From Saxidomus purpurata (lineage: Eukaryota; Mollusca; Bivalvia; Venerida; Veneridae), in contig JAFMSR010000008.1 of assembly GCA_022818135.1 (NCBI GenBank), positions 11,751,399 to 11,815,398 of the forward strand: a stretch of DNA of 64,000 bases, read 5' to 3'. A program made the position numbers and the translations under genes. The notes under the pieces were generated by a model. The model worked only from the letters and a program-made list of their open reading frames with translations, did no database searches and was not told the DNA's origin. Position 1 is the first letter of the stretch. Each line of letters begins with the position of its first letter. Below, piece by piece: positions 34,755 through 47,487 of the stretch.

Positions 34755-36422
34755 TTTTTTTATCGCTCACCTGAGACCTACTTATAACCATATGTGACCA
34801 AACTTCAACCATAATCTATATATCATAAACATAAACATTCTGTTTGACCTTCACAAGACAAACCCTCTGCCAAATTTACATGATTGGCTATAAATAAAAT
34901 GTAACCTCTAGAGTACCAACAAGGTTTTCCTTTGAATTGAACTGATGACCTAGTTTTAAATCCCAGGTGATCCACACAAACATTCTGACCAAGTGTCATG
35001 ATGATTGGGTTGTAAATGTCACTTGTATGGCATACCCAAGGTGTTTAACTAGGTGACCTAGTTTTTGACCTGAGATGACCCATATTCAAACTCAACCTAG
35101 ATTTCATCAAGGCAATTATTCTGACCAAATTTCATGAAGATTCAATGAAAAATGCAACCTCTATTGCATACACAAGGTTTTTCTATGTTTGACTGGGTGA
35201 CCTAGTTCTGGACCCCAGATGACCCATATTTAAACTCAACCTAGATTTTTTCAAGGCAATCATACTGACCAAGTTTCAGAAGATCCAATGAAAAATGCAA
35301 CCTATACTGAATACACAAGTTTTTTCTTTGATCTGACCCCGTGACCTAGTTTTTAACCCTAGATAACCCATATTCAAACTTGACCTAGATTTCATCAAGG
35401 CAATCATACTGACCAAGTTTCATGAAGATCCAATGAACAAGAGGCCCAAAACAGCCAGTATTGCTCTACTGGTCTGTCTGATTGGATTGTTTTGAGTAAG
35501 TTTTGTGAAAGTCTTCTGCAATGTTACCATGGAAAAACTAACTGAGTTCACTGTGACCTTTACCAACTGACCCCAAAAAACAGTATGGATCATCTACCCA
35601 GTAAGACCAATGATCATATGACGTTTGAAGACTGTTGGTGATGTAGATCTCAAGATATTGAGTCGAAAAGATTTTCAAAGTTCGGGTCACTATGACCTTG
35701 ACCTTTGACCCACTAACCCTAAAAAAAACAATAGGGATCATCTACTCAGTAAGACCAATCATCAGATTAAGTTTGAAGACTGTTTGCCAAAAAGATCTCG
35801 GCGGAAAAGATTTTCAAAGTTCTGGTCACTGTGACCTTGACCTTTGACCCACTAACCCAAAAATTGATAGGGATCATCTACAAGTTACAGGGAATGTTCT
35901 GAGTAAGTTTGCTAAAAGTTGAAAGAAAACTGACCCGCAGAGCGTTATCAAGGAAATTTAACGAAAGTCAGTGACCTTGACCTTTGACCCACTGACCTCA
36001 AAATCAATAGGGAACATCTACATGTTACAGGGAACCTTCTGAGCAAGTTTGATAAAAGTTGAATGAAAATTGTTATCAAGGAATTACTATTGGAGGTCAC
36101 TCTGACCTTTGACCCACTGACCCCAAAAACAATAGGGAACATCTACAATTTACAGGGATCCTTATCAGCAAGTTTCATCAAAGTCAAATGAATATTGCGA
36201 CCTGTAGAGGGTTATCAAGTAAAAGTTTATGGACAAACCACCATGGCACAAGCTCCGCTGGACTTCGTCAAGTAGAGCTAAAAATGCATCCTCTATTGCA
36301 TACACAATGTTTTTCTATGATCTGACCCTATGACCTAGTTTTTGACCCCAGATGACCCATATTCAAACTCGACCTAGATTTTTTCAAGTAATCATACTGA
36401 CCAAGTTTCATGAAGATTCAAT
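34755..36422 (+). mobile_element. Family F repeat element, interrupted by family D and cut by family A
   Basis: It starts TATCGCTCACCTGAGACC and has 145-bp-type units ('ctgaccaagtttcatgaagatcc'). Family D interrupts it at 35438-36283. A family A copy follows at 36425. No family F tail follows the family A insertions, so the right end is lost. Confidence 0.65.
35438..36283 (+). mobile_element. Family D repeat element (ACAAGAGGCCC ... GTAGAGCTAAAA)
   Basis: It starts CAAGAGGCCCAAAACAGCC with the hairpin CCAGTA-ttgctc-TACTGG and ends AAGTAGAGCTAAAA. Units about 148 bp apart (35601 and 35749) carry TGACCTTGACCTTTGACCC. The host unit reads CCAATGA on the left and AAAATGCATCC on the right, so it entered an A-run. 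Confidence 0.7.
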
Positions 36423-36424
36423 GA

Positions 36425-38610
36425 ACAAGAGGGCCAAGATGGCCCTATATCGCTCACTTGTGTATCAATTGCCAGTAATACAAAGGGTCATGATTTTCAC
36501 ATTATTCTTAGAGGTCCACTACACAATGCTTAGTAACATTCCAAATATCTAAGCTCTGTCTGTAGGCCTTGTGTGTGTTTTTTTTAGAAGTTTACCTTAT
36601 ATAAGCCTATGCAAAATCAAGTGATTACCCCCCCCCCCCCCTCTCTCCCGGGTAATGTATATTTTAACCCGGGTCATGATTTGAGCAATCTTGGTAAAGG
36701 TCCACAAGGCAATGCTACATGCTAAATATCTAAGTTCTAGGCCTTGTGGTTTCAGAGAAGAAGACTTTTAAAGTTGTTCCTATATAAGCCTATGTTCAAC
36801 CAAGTGACCTCCCCAAGTTGAGTCAATTTTGACCTGGGGCTCATAGTTTGAACAATCTTGGTATAGGTCCACTAGACAATGCTACATGCCAAATATTTAA
36901 GCTCTAGGCAATGTGGTTTCAAAGAACAAGACTTTAAAGGTTTTTCCTATATAGCCTATGTAAAACCAAGTAACCCCCTTGGCGGGGTCAATTTTGATAC
37001 GGTGGTCCTAATTTGACCAACCTTGGTAGAGGTCTACTACACAATGCTACATGTCAAATATCTAAACTTTAGGCCTTGTGGTTTCAGAAGATTTTTAAAG
37101 TTTTTCCTATATAAGCCTATGTAAAACTAAATGACCCGTGGCAGGGTCAATTTTGACCCTTGGGTCATAATTTGAACAATCTTGGTAAAGGTCCACTAGA
37201 GAATGCTACATGCCAAGGGGCATGATTTGAAGACACTTCGTAGATTACCACTGCACAATGTTACATGCCAAATATTTAAGCTCTAGGCAATGTGGTTTCA
37301 AAGAACAAGATTTTAAAGGTTTTTCCTATATGTAAAACCAAGGAACCCCCTGGGCGGGGTCAATTTTGATCCGGTGGTCATAATTTGACCAACCTTGGTA
37401 GAGGTCTACTACACAATACTACATGTCAAATATCTAAAGTTTTTCCTATATAAGCCTATGTAAAACTAAGTGACCCCGAGGTGGGGTCAATTTTGACCCG
37501 TGGGTCATAATTTGAACAATCTTGGTAGATGTCCACTAGAGAATGAAGAAACTTGTTAGATTACCACTGCACAATGTTACATACCAAATATCTTAGCTAT
37601 AGGCATTGTGTTTTTAGTGAAAGAAGATTTTAAACGTTTTTCCCATACCAAGTGTACCTGAAAGCTCAATTTTGACCCTGGGGGCATGATTTGATCAAAC
37701 TTTGAAGAGGTTCACTAGACACTGTTACACACTAAATATCTAAGCTCTAGGCTATATGGTTTTGTAGTACTTTTCCTATACATGTCTATTATAACAAGTG
37801 ATCCCCTAGGCGGGGCAAATGTTGACCCTAGGGGCATGATTTAAACAAACTTGGTAGAGGTCCACTAGATAATGCTTTTCACTAAATATCTAAGCTGTTG
37901 TTTTGGAAAAGAAGAGTTTTAAAGGTTTACCTATAGAAACCAACGTAAAATTAAGTGACACCACGGGCCGGGTCAATTTTTACCCAGGGGTCAAGATTTG
38001 AACAATTTTGGTAGAGGTCCACTAGGCAATGCTACATGTAAAATATCTTAGCTTGAGGCCTTGCAGTTTCAGAGAAGATTTTTAGTGTTTCTATATAAGC
38101 CTAGGTAAAATTAAGTTACAACCTGCGCAGGGTCAATTTTGACCTGGGGGTCATAATTTGAACAATCTTAATAAAGGTCCACTTGGCAATGCTACATGCC
38201 AAATATCTTAGCTCAAGGCTTCGTGGTTTCAGAGAAGAAGATTTTAAAAGTTTTTCCTATTTGTTGTCATAGCAGGTAGAGTTTTGCATGGAATGGAAGC
38301 CTTTGAACACTTTGGTAGAGCTTCATGCAAGGAACATCCCTGCTAAGTTTCATCAAAATTGGCTCAGTGGTTTCAGGAGATCAAATTGCCAGGTATTATT
38401 TTTTAGCAATAGTAACTTTTTAAAGTTTTTCCTTTTCGTTGCCATGGCAGCCAGTGTTCTACATGGAATGCAATAATTGAAACTATGAAAGGGCTTCGTG
38501 CAAAGAACATCCCTGTGAAGTTTCATCACCATTGGCCTAGAGGAGATGTCGTTTGAAGGAAAATGTTAACAGACATACGACGGACAGCGATCCGAATAGC
38601 TCACTCTGGC
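36425..38610 (+). mobile_element. Long family A repeat, many diverged monomers
   Basis: It starts CAAGAGGGCCAAGATGGCCC in the same GATTCAATGA context of the family F unit that family D used. More than ten monomers follow, with internal deletions and a local duplication ('gaccaaccttggtagaggtctactacacaat' at 37015 and 37385). Two tails (38260-38400 and 38420-38600) precede the cut at AGCTCACTCTGGCA. Confidence 0.65.
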
Positions 38611-38612
38611 AA

Positions 38613-39268
38613 ACAAGAGGGCCAACATGGCCCTATACCGCTCACCTTAGTACAAGTCAACTTGCCTGATTGAAGACCACTAGACAATGTTATATACCAA
38701 ATAGGTTTCCCTATATATGTCTTTGTAAAACAAGCGACCCCCCCCGCCCACCCTCCCTGGGCAAGGTCAATTTTGACCTCAGGGGCAAAATTTGAACAAT
38801 CTTTGTAGAAGTCTACTCAGCAATGCTACATGCCAAATATCTAAACTCTAGGCCTTTAATTTCAGAGAAGAAGATTTTTACTGTTTTTCCAAATATAAGC
38901 CTATGTAAAACTAAGTGCCCCCCCCCCCCCACCCGGGCATGGTCAATTTTGATCCAGGAGTCATTATTTGAACATTCTTGGTAGAGGTCAATTAGAAAAT
39001 TCTACATGCCTAATATCTAAGCTCTAGGCCTCGTGGTTTCAGAGAAGATTTTTAAAGTTTTTCCTATTTGTTGGCATAGCAACCAGAGTTCTGCATGGAA
39101 TGGAATTCTTTGAACAATTTTGGTAGAGCTTCATGCAAGGAACATCCCTGCATAGTTTTATCAACATAGTTTTATCAACATTGGCGTGGTGGTTTCAGAG
39201 GGCATGTCATTTGAATCAAAATGTTGACGGGCTATAGACAATCATCAATTAGAAAAGCTCACCCTAAA
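38613..39268 (+). mobile_element. Short family A repeat
   Basis: It starts AACAAGAGGGCCAACATGG directly at the cut end of the previous copy. Two monomers with poly-C runs (38740, 38918) and the GCAACCAGAG tail follow. It ends imperfectly at GCTCACCCTAAAAA. Confidence 0.65.
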
Positions 39269-39438
39269 AACATTAACCAACGCAGACCCCAACGCGAGTG
39301 CAATAGCCACCTTATTGTTCAAATAGTCAAGCTAATAATAATAAGGTTCTTAATCACAACCATTTCATGCAACTGATGTATTTATACAGATATTACTTCT
39401 ATTTCTATATTTTATTTTCCGCGAGGGAGTAAATTAGA

Positions 39439-40370
39439 CAAGAGGGCCATGATGGCCCTTTATCGCTCACCCGAGTACAACTGCTTTTAACAAAGTTGCT
39501 AGAAATCAGCCAACCTTTCTGACAAATTTCCAGGATATTTGGGCTGAAAATGTTACCTCTAGAGTGTTAACAAGGTTTTTCCATATTTGGGCTGTGTGAC
39601 CTAGTTTCTGACCCCAGATGACCCATATTCGAACTTGAGCTAGAAATCATCGAAACAACCTTTCTGACAAATTTCAAGGATATCTGGGCTGAAAATGTAA
39701 CATTTAGAGTATTAACAAGGTTTTTCCATATTTGGGCTCTGTGACCTAGTTTTTGACCCCAGATGACCCATATTCGAACTTGGGCTAGAAATCATCGAAA
39801 CAACCTTTCTGACATATTTCCAGGATATTTGGGCTGAAAATGTTACCTCTAGAGTGTTAACAAGGTTTTTCCATATTCAGGCTGTGTGACCTAGTTTTTG
39901 ACCCCAGATGACCCGTATTCAAACTTGAGCTAGAAATCATTTTAACAACCTTTCTGACAAATTTCCAGGATATTTGGGCTGAAAATGTTACCTCTAGAGT
40001 GTTAACAAGGTTTTTCCATATTTGGGCTGTGTGACCTAGTTTTTGACCCCAGGTGACCCATATTAAAACTTGAGCTAGAAATCAACCAAACAACCTTTCT
40101 GACAAATTGCCAGGATATTTGGACTGAAACAGTAGCCTCTAGAGCCTTAACAAGATTTTTCTATTTTTGGGTCATGTGACCTAGTTATTCATCGGAGATG
40201 ACCCATATTCGAACTAGTCTGAGTAATTACTGGGACAAATATCCTGACCAAGTTTCGTGACAACTGAGGCAAAAATATGACCACTAGAGTGTTAACGAAC
40301 TAAATGTGGACAGACGACGGACATTCATCGATCCTAATAGCTCACCCTGAGCCAGCTCAGGTGAGCTAAA
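39439..40370 (+). mobile_element. Family J repeat in EXOC1 intron
   Basis: It starts CAAGAGGGCCATGATGGCCC, has five 145-bp units and ends with the CTGAGC-CA-GCTCAG hairpin plus GTGAGCTAAAA. It closely matches 14866-15801. Confidence 0.8.
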
Positions 40371-41139
40371 AAGTCTGAAACTCCACCTACTTGTTAAACA
40401 TATTAACATATTAAAGCACTCAAATTGACTACAGAACAAGAAGATGTGGCGTGGCACAATGCTGCGAAAGCAGGTTTAAAGGCACCTGTAGAAATTGTAG
40501 AATGAAAAAAAAAAAACAGTCACCTTGACTCCCCCCCCCCCCCCCCCGCCTCCGCAAAGAAATGTTGTTTTTTTTGCTTCAACAATTTAAAAATTGAAGA
40601 AACAATTTTTTTTCTTTAATTTATTTTTTAGTAACAGTGACCTTGACCTTGACCCTAGTCACCCAAATGCAATCCCAAGCTGCGTCTCCACCCATGCTAC
40701 CTACAGACCAAGTTTCATTGCAATTGGTCACTCCTAACTAAAGTTATTGAACGGAAACCAATGTTTGACGCCCGCCCGCTTGCCGCCATACGTCATCGCC
40801 ATTCTAATAAGTAGGTTTTTTAAAAAACACTGCTTAAAAATATACCATAGGCATATAAGAATAAGAGACATAAGAGAAATTCTTCATGTAGGATACAAAA
40901 CTGAATATTAGATTGGTCAGTTTGATCCAGCACTGCAAAAGTTTTGAATAAGACATCACTTCACACAGCCTATGTTAATTCCATTTTGTACTTTTTCAAT
41001 TTTGTCAAATAAACTTGTACACGATTGTCGAGACTTGCCAACATTGGCATCAAGTCAGCATGACATGCTCTTTTCATTCAAATTTTACATGCCTGTAATG
41101 TCACTCGTGTTCCTCAAGATATAAAGAAACAGCACCAAT
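40371..41139. other. EXOC1 intron: homopolymer runs and a short diverged repeat
   Basis: Poly-A (about 40507) and poly-C (about 40533) runs precede a 'gtgaccttgaccttgaccctagtcaccc' fragment at 40634-40810 with 'accaagtttcattgcaattgg', another bivalve-type dispersed repeat. Nothing coding was seen. Confidence 0.5.
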
Positions 41140-41141
41140 TA

Positions 41142-41903
41142 CACTGCAACCCCGTTATAACACGGTAGTCGGGGTCCAATTGGTCAGACCGCGTTATAAG
41201 TGAGACTCTCTTTATAACGCGGTCTGATCATCGGCCGCTGTTTTCTTGCATAACGCGTATATAGCGCGAGTACCCCACCCACCTAACTAAATTAAAGCAT
41301 ATTGGTGTTTAGCACGCATCATGTTTTTATGAAATCGAGTGGTTAAATTGTAGAAAATAATTATTATATGTAAAATAAATTAGTTAATTAAGCACGAAAT
41401 TAAATATATAAAAGAGAAATTCTTACGTAAATATTTGTTACTGAAAATGAAAGTACATCCATTTTCCGAAAATGACGGCAAAAGTGAAAGTACCTTTTCT
41501 GTTAAAACAAACAATAACAGTTTTGTAATTGATTTATTTGAGTTCAGGTAAGCCTGCAATCAAAGATGCGCAAACAAATATTAATTCACACGATTTACAA
41601 GTTATTGTCAAACAAACAAAGAGATCAGCTTGTGAATAACGGAGCCGTGAAAAAATACCAGTAAGCCGTAATTGTTTTAGCACTTCTTTGTTAATAGAGG
41701 CTTGATACCGCGTAAGTGACAAAGATCAATTAACAACCTGCCATGTTGTTTATTTACGTTTTCAAACATTTGTTTTGTATAGGGACAATGCTTTTTTGAC
41801 AGAAATGATTTTGGTTGATCCCGAAATTTTTGGGAGCCAAGACCCAACCGGGTTATACCGGGATTCGCGTTATAACGGAGCGCGTTATAACGGGGTTGCA
41901 GTG
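41142..41903. mobile_element. TA-flanked terminal-inverted-repeat element, 762 bp
   Basis: The left end CACTGCAACCCCGTTATAAC is exactly repeated in reverse at the right end (GTTATAACGGGGTTGCAGTG), and TA flanks both sides (41140-41141 and 41904-41905). Subterminal GCGTTATAA motifs recur. This is pogo/Tigger-like in form, and the interior is non-coding. It ends 92 bp from an EXOC1 exon. Confidence 0.85.
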
Positions 41904-41995
41904 TACTAATGTAAAACCTTTATGTAAAAGTACCGATATTAATTGAACAAGCAAACACATTTTTACTGCAACAATGTGAATCTACTGCGTCAAAC

Positions 41996-42067
41996 CTGAT
42001 ATAGGTTCTCCTCTTCACTTAAATGTTTTTCCAACTTCTTATACAAATGGTCCAATGATTTCTTCAC
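41996..42067 (-). CDS. EXOC1: EXOC1, penultimate coding exon
   Basis: A 72-nt exon (24 codons, phase 0 on both sides) lies between an AAATTTGTAG acceptor and a CAG|GTTTGA donor. It encodes VKKSLDHLYKKLEKHLSEEE then NLYQ, and corresponds to [24 protein letters not shown] of vertebrate EXOC1. It joins in frame to VVWVSMQ of the last exon and follows GKE of the upstream exon. It is too short for simple open-frame detection. Confidence 0.93.
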
Positions 42068-42573
42068 CTACAAATTTAAACAAAATAAGAGTCAGTATGT
42101 CCCAGAATACATACCAGTTAAAATATTGCTGTTAGTATCCAACAGTTTTACCTTGTCCATCAGTTTTTTCTACCTGTATAATGCCTATGAAACAGTGAGC
42201 TCCTGCTACATTTTTTGGAGAAATGCAATATTATTACTCAGTATTATGAAAAGTGAGTGATAACTCAGGACAGAAAGGTCAATAATATATACTTGGCAAC
42301 AGTTTCATTCAGTATCTCTGACAGTTGAGTTGTGTTTTATTTACACTAGAAGATTGTAAAATGATCTTAAATAAGGTATAAATTTATCAACAGTAAAGGA
42401 TGGATCAATTTTTTTTTTGTATATTCTAGTCAGAAAAGTTGAAACCAGAAGAAATCAGTTTAATCTGATGCTAGTGCAATTGAAGAGGCTAATGCTACAT
42501 GTAAATATACTGACAATACAAAGAAACAGTGTATAATTCAGTGACTTCTTAATGTGGACATGAATTTACAAAC

Positions 42574-42696
42574 CTCCTTGCCGGTGTATTCCTTGATGAC
42601 CTTTCTAAGTTCCTGTTTGCTGAAAGCCAGTTGGAAGCCTATCTCCTCTGCCTTTACTCCTTGATTCATTTTAGACTTCACTCCCTCAACAAATGT
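42574..42696 (-). CDS. EXOC1: EXOC1, internal coding exon
   Basis: A 123-nt exon (41 codons, phase 0) lies between a GATATTTCAG acceptor and a GAG|GTTTGT donor. It encodes [20 protein letters not shown], then [20 protein letters not shown], then E. The string [20 protein letters not shown] is nearly invariant in EXOC1 and makes the assignment firm. A 70-bp tandem duplication begins 18 bp upstream of the exon, inside the intron. Confidence 0.96.
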
Positions 42697-42714
42697 CTGA
42701 AATATCAAACACCA

Positions 42715-42854
42715 ACTTGAAGGCTGTTTCATTATCCTCATAAGCAGGATTTGGATATTTTTTTTAACAAGCTTCTTTCCTATCACTTGAAGGCTGTTTC
42801 ATTATCCTCATAATCAGGATTTGGATATTTTTTAACAAGCTTCTTTCCTATCAC
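42715..42854. repeat. 70-bp tandem duplication next to an EXOC1 acceptor
   Basis: ACTTGAAGGCTGTTTCATTA starts at 42715 and again at 42785. The copies differ by one substitution (AAGCAGG/AATCAGG) and a T-run length change. They end 'agcttctttcctatc'. Confidence 0.85.
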
Positions 42855-42974
42855 TTCTGTACAGAAAAGCAGTACAAAGTACAGTACCAAATTCATCAAG
42901 ACAAGTACTGAGCTGTTTGATAAAGCAATAGCCTAGTTCCGTATAGGTTTAAGAGCTGTGTACAAATGGAACTA

Positions 42975-43965
42975 ATCTAGAATTAATATCACTTTATACT
43001 CCTTTATTTGTGTCAACAATGTTCACTTACTTCTTTATTTATGTAAATGATGTTCACTTACTTCTTTATTGATGTCAATGATGTTCACTTATTTCTTTTT
43101 TTATGTCAATGATGTTCACTTACTTCTTTAAATATTATCAACAATATTCAGTTACTTATTGATGTCAATGATGTTCACTTACTTCTTTATTGATGTCAAT
43201 GATGTTCACTTACTTCTTTATTGATGTCAATGATGTTCATTTACTTGTTTAAATATGGTCAACAATATTCAGTCACTTATTGATGTCAATGATGTTTACT
43301 TACTTCTTTATTGATGTCAATGATGTTCACTTACTTCTTTATTGATGTCAATGATGTTCATTTACTTGTTTAAATATGGTCAACAATATTCAGTCACTTA
43401 TTGATGTCAATGATGTTCACACCTTATTGATGACAATATGTTATTACTTGTTTAAAAGGCACGACATGATGTCAAGATGTCACATTTAAATATTGTCAAC
43501 AATATTCAGTTACATATTTATGTCAACAATGTTCACTTATTAAAATATTGTCAACACTATTCAGTTACTTATTTATGTCAACAATGTTCACTTATTTCTT
43601 TATTTATGTCAACAATATTCAGTTACTTATTTATGTCAACAATGTTCACTTACACTTACTTCTTTATTGATGTCAATGATGTTCACTTATTTCTTTTTTT
43701 ATGTCAATGATGTTCACTTACTTCTTTATTGATGTCAATGATGTCCACTTACTTCTATAAATTATGTCAACAATATTCACTTACAGATTATGTCAACAAT
43801 GTTCACTTACTTCTTTGTTTATGTCAATGATGTTCATTTATTTCTTTATTTATGTCAATGATGTTCACTTACTTCTTTATTGATATCAATGATGTTCACT
43901 TATTTCTATAAATTATGTCAACAATGTTCACTTACATATTTATGTCAACAATGTTCACTTACTTC
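42975..43965. repeat. 31-bp minisatellite in EXOC1 intron
   Basis: Units of the type GTCAATGATGTTCACTTACT plus TCTTTATTGAT (31 bp), with variants GTCAACAATGTTCAC and GTCAACAATATTCAG, repeat about 25-30 times. A block ending 'tttaaatatggtcaacaatattcagtcactta' recurs at 43251 and 43372, a higher-order period of 121 bp. The 77-residue open frame here is a product of the repeat. Confidence 0.85.
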
Positions 43966-45196
43966 TTTATTTCACACCACTTCTTGAATGTATCAACATG
44001 TTTATGTTTGCATGGAAACAAAATTTATGTCACGTTTGATTAATGAAGACACAATAGTTAAGGCCCACAAATTTATAATATTGTAAACAAGAAACATAGA
44101 AATTCCACGAAAACCAGATTTTTTTTTTAAATCATGACACCAATTTACTAAAGCATTATAATCCAATGATTGAAATTCAAGAAAGAGAAATATACAAGGA
44201 GCAAATGTTATAAGTATGGTAGCTGAAAACTACCAATACTCTTTAAGGTGACGATATACCATAGGGACAAAGGAGTTAAAATACCCATTTAAGCAATAGT
44301 TCTATCATATCTTTTGTATCTTTTGTTTAGATTATTCCTAAAAATAGTGGTTTTCATAAATATTTCACCTTTTTATCAGGGATGCCAACAGCTAAATTTT
44401 TAAAACGAGGAAAATTCTGCAGTGGGCTAAGGGGGCGGTGTAGGTCCCTTTGCGGGTCCAGGGCAGAGCCCTGATGGGGTACCAGGGGACGAAGTCCCGA
44501 GAAGCTCCTAGATTTTCATTATTTTAAATGGTCTAGAACTCATATGCTACATTTAATACGTGGTTGGAAAATGTAACATGTAAGTGAAGTAGTGTATAGT
44601 TCTTTGAACAAAATGTTATGAAATTAATGAAAATTGCTTAAGAAGGTACGATAAAGAATGGGTTAAACCAATGTTCATTAGTTAGCTTTAAAATTGTCAA
44701 AAAGTTGATGTTTCTATCTTTTATCCATGTAAACGTGAAATAATTTTATATGCTTATGTAAACGTTTAATAAGTACAGTCAATCTTGTGAACAAAGGCTG
44801 GTCAAGGGAAACCATGAAAATGGCCATTGTTCACAGGTGACCTTTGTTTGGAGGTGTGGGCAGTTTAGGTAGTTTCATCATACTAAACATTGTCTATTAA
44901 GTTATCAATTTATCTGAATTTCGTGCATATGGTTAAAAATTCTGTAAACGGTCACACTTGAAAATTCAAATACAAAATGATTTTGTATCAAATCTACAAT
45001 GGCAAAGATTAGTTTATCTACCTTGAAACGCTTAAATAAGCCAGAGACTTTGACGCTGATCACGTTTTCGAAACCAGAAACGATAATTTAATAAGCGTGG
45101 ACATACCTTTGTATTTGTTTGATTTCATTGATTGTGAATAAAAGAACAAGGGCTAATTTACAAGATGTAAGTGTGTTTTTCGGTTAATTGTAACAA
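43966..45196. other. EXOC1 intron, no gene
   Basis: 44548-44765 is the second copy of the dispersed repeat seen at 26407-26630. 44405-44510 is a GC-richer segment containing GGGTCCAGGGCAGAGCCCTG, probably another old repeat. 44775-44865 has 'gtgaacaaaggctggtcaagg' and its near-inverse 'tgacctttgtttgg'. No coding signal. Confidence 0.4.
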
Positions 45197-45436
45197 ACAA
45201 GAGGGCCATAATGGCCCTATATCGCTCATCTGTCTACCACTGGCTATAATAGACGGTTATTAATAGCAGAAAAGGGTCAATTTTTACCTTTGGCTCATGA
45301 TTTTCCTTTTAATAAGCCTATGTAAAATCAAGAGACCCCTGGGCAGGGTTAATTTGGACCCCGAGGTCACAATATGAACAATCTTGGTAGAGAGTCATGC
45401 CACATGCTGAATATTTAAGCTCTAGGCCTCATTATT
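45197..45436 (+). mobile_element. Truncated family A repeat
   Basis: It starts ACAAGAGGGCCATAATGGCC and holds one diverged monomer up to 'taagctctaggcctcatt', where the 42-bp minisatellite begins. Confidence 0.6.
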
Positions 45437-45776
45437 TTGCTGTCTGATTATGACCTGCACTGTTCACTATTCATTTTTTTGCTGCCTGATCATGATCTGC
45501 ATTGTAAGCTATTCATTTTATGCTGTCTGGTCATGCTATGCACTATCATCAGCTATTCATTATTTTGCTGCCTGATCACGATATGAACTGCTTGCTATTC
45601 AATTTTTTGCTGTCTTATCGTGATTTGCACTGTAAGCTTTTCATTATTTTGCTGTCTGATCATGATCTGCATTGTTTGTTTTTCATTTTTTTACTATTTG
45701 ATCATGCTCTGCACTGTTCGCTATTCATTTTTTTGCTGTCTTATCATGATCTGCACTGTAAGCTATTCATTTTTTA
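45437..45776. repeat. 42-bp minisatellite, first array (about eight units)
   Basis: Units of the type TTTTGCTGTCTGATCATGAT then CTGCACTGTNAGCTATTCATT. The GATCATGATC core is near-palindromic. The unit length is divisible by three, so it creates open frames of 85 and 153 residues with repeated LLSDHDLHC or CLIMICTV peptides that are not genes. Confidence 0.85.
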
Positions 45777-46505
45777 AACAATTTATGATACTGTCCCAAT
45801 TGATAGATGGAAGAGTACATTTTAGAAGTAAACAGAGCAAGAGCTTATTCTTTTATGAAAAAAAAACATGCATAGGCATATTTGCCATTGATAAATCTGA
45901 TACCTTCTCATATGTTTTGTATATATTAAATATTGATTTAATTTTATATAATTATGAACTTTCTTGTGATGTGTATATAAAAATTACAACTACAGTTTTT
46001 GTTGCCAACTTTATCCAGCAAAAATCTTTAAAGGTGGATAATCAGATTTTAGCCATTTTACAGATTGGTTTGAAACTTTAATATCTGATCATTTACACTC
46101 ATTTATGTTCACTTAGCGCTTAATTCAAGTCAGATTTTCACTGGAGGTATTTTAAAAATTTGATTTCTCTGTCCTGGTTGCCCAACCAAGATAGAGTTAA
46201 TATCATAAGAACAAATTTGATACACATACTTTGCCTGAGGAAAGATATAAATGTAAGACCTATTGTATTATATTTGTAAAATATTTGCATTAACAATTAT
46301 ATATTTAGATGGAATGCATAAGAAATGCAAGTTTGAAAAATTATTATTGCCTCCCTTTCCCTATCTTGGTTGCACAACCAATATAGATTGGAAATAAATG
46401 AATTCAGAAGCTACACATAGTTTTAAAACTTGCCTTTTGGTTCAGAATGTTAAAATATTCGTAGATCTATCCAATGCAAATGTAAAAGTAGAAATTTTAT
46501 TGAAA
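45777..46505. other. EXOC1 intron between repeats, no gene
   Basis: AT-rich. Two diverged halves share 'ttggttgcccaaccaagatagagt' (about 46177) and 'tcttggttgcacaaccaatatag' (about 46363), a quasi-palindromic repeat pair about 185 bp apart. Confidence 0.4.
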
Positions 46506-47487
46506 CAAGAGGGCCATCATGGCCCTATATCGTTCACGTGAATACCAGTCCACTTGCCTAATGGGTGTGGTCAATTTTGACCCAAGAGGCATGATTTGAA
46601 CAAAGTAGGTGGAAGACCACAAGACAATGTTACATATAGATTTTCCTATATACATCTTTGTAAAACAAGTGACCTCCTTGGCAGGGCCAATATTGACCCC
46701 AGGGGTATGATTTGAACAAACTTTAAAGACATCTACTAGGCAATACTACATGCTAAATATCTAAGCTCTAGGCCCTGTAGTTTCAGAGAAAAAGATTTTT
46801 TATGTAAAATCAAGTGACCCCCTGGAGGGGTCAATTTTGACCTGGGGGTCATAATTTGAACAATGTTAGTAGAGGTCCACTGAGGCATTTCTACACGCCA
46901 AATATCTTATCTCTAGGCCTTTTGGTTTCAGAGAAGAAGATTTTTAAAGTTTTTCCTATGTAAAGCCTATGCAAAACTAAGTGACCACGTGGGGTCAATT
47001 TTGACCCTGGGGTCATAATTTGAACAATCTTGGTAGAGGTCCACTAGCCAATGCTACATGCCAAATATCTAAGCTCTAGGCCTTGTGGTTTCAGACAAGA
47101 AGATTTTTAACTTTTCCTATATAAGCCTATGCAAAACTAAGTGACCACCCCTGCAGGGTCAATTTTGACCCTGGGGTAATAATTTGAACAATCTTGGTAG
47201 AGGTCCACTAGACAATGCTACATGCCAAATATCTAAGCTCTAGGCCTTGTGGTTTCAGAGAAGTAGATTTTTAAAGTTTTTCCTATATAAAGCCTATGCA
47301 AAACTAAGTGACCATCTGCGCGGAGTCAATTTTGACCCGGGGGTCATAATTTGAACAATCTTGGTAGAGGTCCACTAGACAATGCTACATGCCAAATATC
47401 TAAGCTCTAGGCCTTGTGGTTTTAGAGAAGATTTTTTCTATTTGTTTCTATAGCTACCAGAGTTCTGCATGGAATGGAATTCTTTGT
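46506..47487 (+). mobile_element. Family A repeat, 3'-truncated
   Basis: It starts CAAGAGGGCCATCATGGCCC, has five monomers of about 165 bp and the beginning of the tail (TACCAGAGTTCTGCATGG), then stops at ATTCTTTGTGCC. The GACGGA stretch and end hairpin are missing. Confidence 0.7.

Noticed and set aside
42975..43965. Regular 31-bp repeats considered as a CRISPR-like array
   Set aside because: Units abut without unique spacers and lie in an intron of a metazoan gene, so this is a minisatellite.
45520..46081. Open frames of 85 and 153 residues with repeated peptides
   Set aside because: Their N-terminal parts are translations of the 42-bp minisatellite. The rest has no motif.
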